Part shown: positions 5,141-10,738 of the stretch, one piece after another
Position numbering within the stretch: position 1 is the first letter of the stretch
How the letters are laid out: the number at the start of each line of letters is the position of its first letter
NCBI GenBank assembly: GCA_964408185.1
Contig: CAYOYK010000077.1
Span: 1-10,738 of the forward strand
Length of the DNA: 10,738 nt
Source: CAYOYK01 sp964408185
GTDB lineage: Bacteria; Bacillota; Clostridia; Christensenellales; Aristaeellaceae
Reading direction: 5' to 3'
Notes under the pieces: generated by a model
The model's database searches: none
What the model was told of the DNA's origin: nothing
What the model saw: only the letters and a program-made list of their open reading frames with translations
Made by a program: the position numbers and the translations under genes

Positions 5141-5376
5141 TGACGATGCAATCCGTATCCCGCTCGCGGGAGGCCAACGAGGGCGCGACCTACGAGCACT
5201 ACCTAGGGCTGGACGCGCCCGTGGCCTGCACCTGCGATGAGTGCGGCGAGCCGATCCGGGACGGCGAGCGGTACCTGTGCGCGGCGGGGGTGACCCTGTG
5301 CGAGCTGTGCGCGGACGCGTGCTGGCAGACCGCCGAGGCGGAGCCGATGGGAGACTGGGAGGATGATCATGACTGA
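5140..5376 (+). CDS. Small cysteine-rich zinc-binding protein
   Basis: A 78-residue protein with Cys at 30, 32, 35, 47, 54, 57 and 61 (CTCDECGEPIRDGERYLC...LCELCADAC), which suggests one or two zinc sites. It has an acidic C-terminus. Function unknown; binding to nucleic acid or protein is plausible. The ATG at 5140 forms TAATG with the upstream stop, and GGGAGG lies about 7 nt upstream. Its end overlaps the start of the nuclease gene. Confidence 0.78.
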   Translation: MTMQSVSRSREANEGATYEHYLGLDAPVACTCDECGEPIRDGERYLCAAGVTLCELCADACWQTAEAEPMGDWEDDHD

Positions 5377-6160
5377 GCAAGCCTACCGCGCGCATCCCGC
5401 CGTAAGCCGCAGCGACCTGTGGCTGCTCGCCCGTTCGCCCGCGCACTACCAGTGGGCCAAACAGCATCCGTCTCCGCCCACGCCCGCGCTGCTGCTGGGG
5501 CAGGCCGTGCACATGGCCATCCTCCAGCCGGAGCTGTACGCCCAAAGCTACGCCGTCGGCCCAAGCGCCGACCGCCGCACCAAGGAGGGCCGCGCGCTGG
5601 CGGAAAGCCTGTCGGAGGATGGGCGGCAGCGCCTCGCCCCCGGCGACGCGGCGCTTGTGGAGGGCGTCCGGGACGCGGTGCTGGCGGATGCCGCCTGCGC
5701 GCGCCTGCTGGACGGCCCGCATGAGACCCCGCACTTCTGGACGGACGCGGCAACGGGGGAGGCGTGCAAGTGCCGTACCGATGCGGAGGCGGATCTGGCG
5801 GGCCGTCTGGTGGTCGCGGACGTCAAAACCTGCCGAAGCGCCGCCACGGAGGACTTTCAGCGCGAGGCCGTCCGGCTGGGCTACGATCTGCAAGCCGCCA
5901 TGTACACCGCAGGCGTGCGCGCCGCCACGGGCCGGGATTGCGCGTTCGTTTTTATCGCCGTCGAAAAGGAGCCGCCCTACGCCCTCAACGTGCTGCAAGC
6001 CGATCCGCTGCTGCTCACGCGCGGGCGCGACCTCCTGCGCGAGCTGCTGGGCCGCTATCACGAGTGCAGGCAGTCCGGCCGCTGGTACGGCTACAACGGG
6101 TTCAGCGGGCTGGTGGGCACGCTGGGCCTCCCCGCTTGGCTTGCCAAGGACTATGAGTAA
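5369..6160 (+). CDS. RecE-like / PD-(D/E)XK phage exonuclease (DUF3799 type)
   Basis: A 263-residue nuclease candidate for phage recombination: a 5'-3' double-strand exonuclease that would make single strands for the annealing protein encoded next. Landmarks are H48 in LLLGQAVHMAILQPE, D138 in CRTDAEAD, D151-x-K153 in VVADVKTC, and the Q175-xxx-Y179 motif in YDLQAAMYTAGV, all in the expected order for RecE/YqaJ-like PD-(D/E)XK enzymes. An ATG at 5363 also exists, but GGGAGG (5357-5362) abuts it directly and is 6 nt from ATG 5369, so the latter is chosen. The family call is firm; the exact reaction is inferred from family and neighbours. Confidence 0.87.
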   Translation: MTEQAYRAHPAVSRSDLWLLARSPAHYQWAKQHPSPPTPALLLGQAVHMAILQPELYAQSYAVGPSADRRTKEGRALAESLSEDGRQRLAPGDAALVEGVRDAVLADAACARLLDGPHETPHFWTDAATGEACKCRTDAEADLAGRLVVADVKTCRSAATEDFQREAVRLGYDLQAAMYTAGVRAATGRDCAFVFIAVEKEPPYALNVLQADPLLLTRGRDLLRELLGRYHECRQSGRWYGYNGFSGLVGTLGLPAWLAKDYE

Positions 6161-6176
6161 AGGAGCATCCAAAAAA

Positions 6177-7055
6177 ATGGAAAACGAGATCACGACGTTG
6201 CAGCCTGCGGCGCTTCCAGTCGCGCGCGAGCTGCCCATGGACAGCATCAATCAGGGCACCATCGCCATCGAGGCCAGCCGCGCCATCGCCGAGGCGCAGG
6301 GCAAGCTGGTTATTGCCAAGCGCTTCCCCCGCGACGAGGTGGCCGCCTACGGGCGCGCCATGGCCGCATGCCAGCGCAAGGGCTTGGCCGATAAAGCCTT
6401 TTACAGCTATCCGCGCGGCAAGGAGACCGTGTCCGGCCCCACCATCCGCTTTGCCGAGGAGCTGGCGCGCTGCTACGGCAACCTCGATTACGGCATCAAG
6501 GAGCTCAGCCAGGATGATGGCAAAAGCGAGATGCAGGCGTATGCGTGGGACTTGGAAACAAACGTCATGAGCGTGCAAAATTTCACAAACCCTCACATGC
6601 GCGAGGTCACCGAGCGCGACCCCGTGTCCGGCCGACGCACCACCGTCAACCAGCGCCTCACCGGCCTGCGCGATATCTACGAGATCAACGCCAACATGGG
6701 CGCGCGTCGGCTTCGCGCCCGCATCCTCGCCATCCTCCCCGCCGATTACGTGGAGGCCGCCGTGGCCGAGTGCAAGCGCACGCTGGCGGGCAAAAACGAC
6801 GCCCCGCTTGTGGATCGCGTCAAAAAGATGGTCGCGGAGTTCGCCAAGCTGGGCGTCACGCAGGCCATGCTGGAAAAGCGGCTGGAGCATAAGGCCGAGG
6901 CCATGACGGGCGAGGAGCTGGCCGATTACGTGGGCGTATACAACGCGCTCCGGGGCGGGGAGAGCAAGGTCGCCGATTGGTTCGCGCCCGAAAAAGCCGA
7001 GGCCGATCTCAATCAGGCGCTCGCGGCGGAAACGGAGGGCAAGGCGCATGAATAA
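6177..7055 (+). CDS. Putative ssDNA-annealing recombinase (RecT/Erf-like role)
   Basis: A 292-residue protein of a widespread phage early family with the pattern GKLVIAKRFPRDEVAAYGR...KAFYSYPRGKETVSGPTIRFAEEL...AYAWDLETN...QRLTGLRDIYEINANMGARRLRARIL. I recognise the family from many temperate phages, where it is often left hypothetical or called a recombination protein. Its position between a RecE-like exonuclease and SSB strongly suggests a single-strand annealing protein; that function is inference. The ATG at 6177 follows AAAGGAG at 6159-6165, which overlaps the exonuclease stop. An alternative ATG eight codons upstream (6153) has a poorer site. Its end overlaps the SSB start by 8 nt. Confidence 0.8.
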   Translation: MENEITTLQPAALPVARELPMDSINQGTIAIEASRAIAEAQGKLVIAKRFPRDEVAAYGRAMAACQRKGLADKAFYSYPRGKETVSGPTIRFAEELARCYGNLDYGIKELSQDDGKSEMQAYAWDLETNVMSVQNFTNPHMREVTERDPVSGRRTTVNQRLTGLRDIYEINANMGARRLRARILAILPADYVEAAVAECKRTLAGKNDAPLVDRVKKMVAEFAKLGVTQAMLEKRLEHKAEAMTGEELADYVGVYNALRGGESKVADWFAPEKAEADLNQALAAETEGKAHE

Positions 7056-7440
7056 GCTCGTCATCATCGGCAACCTCACCCGCGACCCGGAGAGCCGCAC
7101 CACCCAGAGCGGCGTGACCGTCTGCTCCTTCACCGTGGCGGTCAACAAGCGCGTCGCGCCCGGCGATCACCCGGAGGCGGATTTCTTCCGCGTTTCGGCG
7201 TGGCGGCAGCTGGGCGAAAACTGCCAGCAGTACCTCGCCAAGGGCCGCAAGGTGTGCGTCGTCGGCCCGGTCTCCGTATCCAGCTACGAGGGCAAGGAGG
7301 GCGGCACGCGGTTCAGTCTGGAGGTCAACGCGCAGGACGTGGAGTTCCTCACCCCGCGCGGGGAGCAAACCCCCGCCAGCGCGGAGAGCGCCGCCAAGCA
7401 GGGCTACGCGGAGGCCGCCGGGGACGATCTGCCCTTTTAA
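7048..7440 (+). CDS. ssb: Single-stranded DNA-binding protein
   Basis: A 130-residue SSB. The OB-fold occupies residues 1-105 (MNKLVIIGNLTRDPE, FTVAVNK, FFRVSAWRQLGENCQQYLAKG, SLEVNAQDVEFL), followed by a short linker and the acidic tip DDLPF that binds partner proteins. The linker is much shorter than in housekeeping SSBs, as is common for phage copies. It coats single strands during phage replication and recombination. GGAGGGC lies upstream inside the previous gene, which it overlaps by 8 nt. Confidence 0.96.
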   Translation: MNKLVIIGNLTRDPESRTTQSGVTVCSFTVAVNKRVAPGDHPEADFFRVSAWRQLGENCQQYLAKGRKVCVVGPVSVSSYEGKEGGTRFSLEVNAQDVEFLTPRGEQTPASAESAAKQGYAEAAGDDLPF

Positions 7441-7461
7441 TCACACAAAGGAGGCGATCCC

Positions 7462-7932
7462 ATGCTCCTGATCGATACGCGGGAAAAGCCGGGGGCCATC
7501 AAAAGCATCGTCGCGCGGCTGGATCAGCAGGGCGTGCCCTACGCGCGGCAAAAGCTGGATGTGGGCGATTACCTGCTCACCGAGAACCCCGCGCTGGTCA
7601 TCGACCGCAAGCAGAACCTGGGCGAGTTGCTCACCAACCTCTGCTCGCCGGATAAGGCGCGCTTCTGGCGCGAGGTGCGCCGCGCGCGGGATACGCACGT
7701 CAAGCTGATCGTGCTGGTGGAGCACGGCCCGCAGGTCAAGCGCATCGAGGACGTGGCCCTGTGGCAGAGCAAGTACAGCCGCGTCTCCGGCCGCGAGCTG
7801 ATGGAGCGCATCTACGCCTGCCACACCAGCTACGGCGTGGAGTTCCTGTTCTGCCGCAAGCAGGATACCGGGCGGCGCATCGTGCAGCTGCTCACGGACG
7901 CCTTGCCGGGCGGGCAGGCGGCGCGGCCGTGA
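7462..7932 (+). CDS. ERCC4-type nuclease domain protein
   Basis: A 156-residue single-domain protein of the ERCC4/XPF nuclease fold. It has the N-terminal DTRE acid cluster (D5-E8), G35-D36 in LDVGDYLL and D48-R49-K50 in VIDRKQNL, corresponding to the GDx(n)ERK motif with Asp for Glu. The X3-D position after ERK is Gly, a deviation I believe is seen in phage members. No HhH domain is present. It likely cuts branched or flap DNA made during phage recombination or replication; the substrate is inferred. AAAGGAGG precedes the ATG with good spacing. Its TGA overlaps the GTG of the next gene (GTGA). Confidence 0.85.
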   Translation: MLLIDTREKPGAIKSIVARLDQQGVPYARQKLDVGDYLLTENPALVIDRKQNLGELLTNLCSPDKARFWREVRRARDTHVKLIVLVEHGPQVKRIEDVALWQSKYSRVSGRELMERIYACHTSYGVEFLFCRKQDTGRRIVQLLTDALPGGQAARP

Positions 7933-8501
7933 GCGCCGGAGTCTCCGCGTGGGCGGCGGCCGTCAAGTCGGCCGTCACCCCGCGCGCGCTGGCGGAGCGC
8001 TCAGGGCTGGCGCTCGATCGTCAGGGCTACGCCCGCTGCCCCTTCCACGCGGAAAAAACCGCCAGCTTCCGCGTGTACGATAACGGCTTCTATTGCTTCG
8101 GCTGCCACGCCCACGGCAGCGTGATCGATCTCGCCATGCGCCTCTTCGGCCTCTCGTTCCCACAGGCCGTCGCTCAGCTCAATCGGGATTTCGCGCTGGG
8201 GCTGCCCGTGGGCGAGCGGCTCCCTTGGGCGGTTCGTCAGCAGGCCCGCCGCGCCGCGCTGGAGCGCAAGCAGGCGCAGCGCGAGCGGGAGGACGCCCGC
8301 CTCGCGGCGGAGCGCGTCTACTGGCGGGAGTACGACCGCGCGCTGTTCCTCACCCGCCTGCGCGACGCGTACCGCCCCACCGACCCGCTCGCGCCCATCC
8401 CGGACGGGTACGCCTACGCCGTTCGCGAGCTCCCGCAGCAGCTCGATCGGCTCAGCCACGCGGAGGAAGGAAGGTACATCGCATGGAAACAGCAGCCCTA
8501 G
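7929..8501 (+). CDS. CHC2 zinc-finger (DnaG-type) primase-like protein
   Basis: A 190-residue protein with a CHC2 zinc finger like the N-terminus of DnaG primases: C37, H40, C56 and C59 (CPFHAEKTASFRVYDNGFYC, FGCH), followed by the usual GSVIDLAMRLFGLSFPQAVAQLN helical segment. A charged, probably coiled region follows (~residues 98-145). No TOPRIM catalytic domain is visible, so on its own it can recognise template DNA but not clearly synthesise primers. The downstream DUF927 helicase may complete a replication-initiation complex. The start is inferred at GTG 7929, overlapping the previous stop; no strong ribosome binding site is present. It ends with TAG and overlaps the helicase start by 19 nt. 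Confidence 0.85.
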   Translation: MSAGVSAWAAAVKSAVTPRALAERSGLALDRQGYARCPFHAEKTASFRVYDNGFYCFGCHAHGSVIDLAMRLFGLSFPQAVAQLNRDFALGLPVGERLPWAVRQQARRAALERKQAQREREDARLAAERVYWREYDRALFLTRLRDAYRPTDPLAPIPDGYAYAVRELPQQLDRLSHAEEGRYIAWKQQP

Positions 8502-10393
8502 CGCTCCCGCCCGTCCCGGATTGGACGCGGGAGGACTACGCCTCCTTCGCGCCGTTTGAGTGGCTCTACCAGTACCGGGAGGATCGTTTCGTCCTTGCGC
8601 AACTCACCACGCAGATCCGCGCAAAAGCGGGGGCCGTCGGGTGCAAAAACTTCGTCACCCTCTGGAAGGCGTACTTGGAGTCTCGCCGCGCCGATCTGGC
8701 CGGGCAGGTCGCCAACGCCACGGACTTCCCGGATCAGCCTGTCGAGCTGGCCTGCGGGGAGTATGTCTGCGGCGCGGAGGGGATCACGCGCATTGATCGC
8801 TACGGCTTCGAGGTCTCCGTCTGCCCGCACCCGCTGCTGCCCGTGCGCCGCATCGTCAATATCGATACGGGCGAGGTCAAAACGGAGCTGGCCTATCGCC
8901 GGGATGATTCCGGCTGGCGCACGCTGGTGGTGGATAAGGCGGTGCTCTCCTCCGCGCAGCAAATCGTGCAGCTTTCCCGCAACGGGCTGGAGGTCAACAG
9001 CGAAAACGCGCGTGAGCTTGTGCGGTACCTAAGCTATGTGGAGTCCCTCAATTACGATCTGCTGCCGCAGGCGCTCTCCGTGGGCAGGCTGGGCTGGATG
9101 GACGGCCACGGCTTCTCGCCCTACGTAGAGCATCTCCTGTTCGATGGCGATCAGCAGTATCGCAGCCTCTTTTCCAGCGTTCAGCCGCACGGGGAGTATG
9201 CCGCGTGGCTGAACGCCGCCCGCGAGGCCCGCGCTGGCAACGTCGTCACGCACCTGTTTCTGGCCGCCAGCTTCGCGTCCGTTCTCATCCATCCGCTGGG
9301 CGCGCTGCCGTTTCTGGTGCATCTCTGGGGCGGCACGGAGGCGGGCAAGACCGTCGCGCTGATGCTGGCCGCGTCCGTCTGGGCCGATCCCGCCATGGGC
9401 CGCTACGCGCACACCTACGATGGCACCGTGGTCGGGCAGGAGATGCTCGCGGGCTTTTGCAACTCGCTCCCCCTGTGTCTGGACGAGCTGCAAAGCATCA
9501 AATCGCAAAAGGATTTTGACGGCATGATCTACCGCCTGTGCGAGGGCGAGGGCCGCGTGCGCGGCAAGCGGGAGGGCGGGTTGCAGCGCACCCAGACGTG
9601 GCAAAACTGCACGCTCTCCACGGGCGAGATGCCGCTGTCCAACAGCAATTCCGGCGGCGGCGCGCTCAACCGCATCCTCGAGATCGATTGTAAGGATACC
9701 GATCTGGTGGCGGACGACCACGCGCTGGTGGAGACCCTCCGCCTGCATTACGGGCACGCGGGCCGCCGCTTTGTGCAGGCCCTCACGCCCGATCTGCTGG
9801 AGACCGCCCGCGCTACCCAAAGCGCCTACTACCAGCAGCTCCTGCTCACCGGCGCCACCGAGAAGCAGGCCATGGCGGCCAGCCTCATCCTCACGGCGGA
9901 CATGCTGGCAGAGCTTACGCTCTTTCAGGACGATCTTGTCCTCACCGCCGAGGATATCGCCCCCTATCTTGTCAGCGGCGATCTGGTCAACGTCAACGCC
10001 CGCGCTTACGATTGGCTCATGGGCTTTGTGGCCAGCAACCCGGCGCGCTTCGAGCCGGATTCCTACGGCGGCTATTCGGGCGAGTGCTGGGGCATGTCGG
10101 ACGAGCGCTTTTTCTACCTCAACAAAAGCGTGTTCGATCTGCACATGCGGGATGCGGGCTTTCATCCGCAGGCGTTTTTAAGCTGGGCCAAGGGGCAGGG
10201 CCTCATCGAGACGGGCACCGAGCCGGGCCGCTACGCCAAAAAAAAGTACGTCAAGGGCCTGCCCACCGCGCCGTGGTTCATCTGGCTGCGCAAGCCGCCC
10301 GACGGCGCGACCCTTCTCGGCGAGGGCGAGGCAAAGGCGCTGTTTCCCCCGGAGCAGCAGCGGCTCCCCACGGGCGCGCGCCATGACCATTGA
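8483..10393 (+). CDS. DUF927-type phage replicative helicase/ATPase
   Basis: A 636-residue protein. The ~280 N-terminal residues form a substrate or partner-binding region (LSRNGLEVNSENARELVRYL, ALSVGRLGWMDG). They are followed by an ATPase core with Walker A GGTEAGKT at residues 283-290 and Walker B-like LCLDE at 331-335, then a conserved STGEMPL segment. A C-terminal part resembles a winged-helix region (YFLNKSVFDLHMRDAGFHPQAFLSWAKGQGLI). This matches DUF927 proteins that often sit beside CHC2 or primase genes in phages and integrative elements and are thought to be replicative helicases. The ATG at 8483 has GAAGGAAGG upstream and overlaps the CHC2 gene. Helicase activity is inferred from the family. 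Confidence 0.9.
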   Translation: METAALALPPVPDWTREDYASFAPFEWLYQYREDRFVLAQLTTQIRAKAGAVGCKNFVTLWKAYLESRRADLAGQVANATDFPDQPVELACGEYVCGAEGITRIDRYGFEVSVCPHPLLPVRRIVNIDTGEVKTELAYRRDDSGWRTLVVDKAVLSSAQQIVQLSRNGLEVNSENARELVRYLSYVESLNYDLLPQALSVGRLGWMDGHGFSPYVEHLLFDGDQQYRSLFSSVQPHGEYAAWLNAAREARAGNVVTHLFLAASFASVLIHPLGALPFLVHLWGGTEAGKTVALMLAASVWADPAMGRYAHTYDGTVVGQEMLAGFCNSLPLCLDELQSIKSQKDFDGMIYRLCEGEGRVRGKREGGLQRTQTWQNCTLSTGEMPLSNSNSGGGALNRILEIDCKDTDLVADDHALVETLRLHYGHAGRRFVQALTPDLLETARATQSAYYQQLLLTGATEKQAMAASLILTADMLAELTLFQDDLVLTAEDIAPYLVSGDLVNVNARAYDWLMGFVASNPARFEPDSYGGYSGECWGMSDERFFYLNKSVFDLHMRDAGFHPQAFLSWAKGQGLIETGTEPGRYAKKKYVKGLPTAPWFIWLRKPPDGATLLGEGEAKALFPPEQQRLPTGARHDH

Positions 10394-10457
10394 CCAAACC
10401 ACCTATCCCAAATAGAGCGGCGCGCGGGTGCGCGTGACCGTGGAGGAGGACGAATGA
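10383..10457 (+). pseudogene. Short ORF interrupted by an in-frame TAG
   Basis: From ATG 10383 the reading frame gives MTIDQTTYPK, a TAG at 10413-10415, then SGARVRVTVEEDE and TGA at 10455-10457. The part after the TAG keeps protein-like codon use, and its TGA overlaps the ATG of the next gene (ATGA), as expected for a real coupled gene of 24 codons. It may be a nonsense mutation, a read-through site, or chance. It starts inside the last codons of the helicase gene. Confidence 0.4.
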
Positions 10458-10717
10458 AAACAATCGCTTGCATTTCCGGCGGCTGGGCGGTAGACCCGGA
10501 TCAGATCGATTTTGGCCCCGCGTGGTGGGGCGGGAAGGACAAGGCCGCACCGAGCGACCAGCCGCGCGGGCGCGTCTATCCGGCGCTGCTGGCGTACAGC
10601 ACGTGCAGCATGCACCCGCACCATCCCGGCGCGCACTTCCGCTCGACGGGGAGCGAGGAAAGCCCAGGATTGGCTGGAATCAGCGCAAAAGAGCTAATGG
10701 AGGGAGACCGAAAATGA
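10454..10717 (+). CDS. Hypothetical protein
   Basis: An 87-residue ORF of no recognised family, with an aromatic and Gly-rich N-terminal part (ISGGWAVDPDQIDFGPAWWG) and a His-rich middle (CSMHPHHPGAHF). GGAGGAGG (10442-10449) lies 5 nt before the ATG, which supports the start. After about 10655 the codons become less GC-rich at third positions, while the +1 frame there reads ARKAQDWLESAQKS before a stop at 10697; a frameshift near that point is possible. Its stop overlaps the next ATG (ATGA). Confidence 0.6.
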   Translation: MKTIACISGGWAVDPDQIDFGPAWWGGKDKAAPSDQPRGRVYPALLAYSTCSMHPHHPGAHFRSTGSEESPGLAGISAKELMEGDRK

Positions 10718-10738
10718 GCACGAGAGAGTGTAGGCATA
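10714..10738 (+). CDS. Start of a further gene, truncated by the window edge
   Basis: ATG at 10714 overlaps the previous TGA and has GGGAG about 7 nt upstream (10702-10706). Only MSTRECRH is visible, so no function can be assigned. It continues the same operon. Confidence 0.5.

Noticed and set aside
4322..6250. Minus-strand ORF of 642 residues opposite the early genes
   Set aside because: It is a low-complexity Arg/Pro/Ala-rich shadow of GC-rich plus-strand genes that have ribosome binding sites and recognisable domains; it has no family features.
6102..7148. Minus-strand ORF of 348 residues opposite the annealing-protein gene
   Set aside because: It is a shadow of the conserved plus-strand gene, with no domain of its own.
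8093..8482. Upstream extension of the helicase frame
   Set aside because: It is an Arg/Pro-rich out-of-frame reading of the CHC2 gene; ATG 8483 has a good ribosome binding site.
9029..10165. Minus-strand ORF of 378 residues opposite the helicase gene
   Set aside because: It lies antisense to the conserved ATPase core, has no recognisable domain, and is expected from GC-rich codon bias.

Overview
The window looks like the left end of an integrated temperate phage (or a closely related integrative element) in a high-GC Firmicute, probably a gut Clostridia lineage. This rests on strong AAAGGAGG-type ribosome binding sites, consensus sigma-A promoters, a clostridial-style XRE repressor plus ImmA-family pair, and compact GC-rich early phage genes. 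The host assignment is inference; no host gene is complete here.

Layout. Positions 29-56 hold the 3' end of a tRNA or tmRNA on the minus strand without the rest of the RNA, the expected signature of an attachment site next to an integrase. Positions 94-2722 form a minus-strand lysogeny module, in transcription order: repressor (XRE HTH plus C2H2-type zinc motif), ImmA/IrrE-family protein whose HExxH motif reads HGLGH, a small two-helix membrane protein, and a tyrosine integrase. These genes overlap or lie close together and look like one operon.

Positions 2723-2907 are the genetic switch. I see one near-perfect sigma-A promoter on each strand, facing each other so that the first ~59 nt of the two transcripts overlap, and four 14-bp operator-like half-palindromes (TCGYA-GNNN-TACGA). 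One operator sits in each promoter spacer, and one lies in each transcribed leader. The repressor and the rightward Cro-like protein share the residues SLYNW in the recognition helix, so they probably compete for the same operators. The arrangement resembles the convergent promoters of P2/186-type coliphages rather than the back-to-back lambda layout.

Positions 2908-10738 form a plus-strand early operon with tight spacing and many overlaps: Cro-like regulator, second HTH protein, hypothetical protein, beta-helix-repeat protein, exported SH3b protein, small hypothetical protein, a 22-codon ORF, two small Cys-rich proteins, then a recombination and replication block (RecE-like PD-(D/E)XK nuclease, putative ssDNA-annealing protein, SSB, ERCC4-type nuclease, CHC2 zinc-finger primase-like protein, DUF927-type helicase). 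The right end has a short amber-interrupted ORF, an unrecognised gene and the first codons of another. Structural and lysis genes, and the second attachment site, would lie beyond the window.

No complete rRNA, tRNA, CRISPR array or insertion sequence was seen. The most interesting points are the face-to-face operator-controlled switch and the apparently catalytically dead ImmA-like protein paired with a repressor that has no visible self-cleavage domain.
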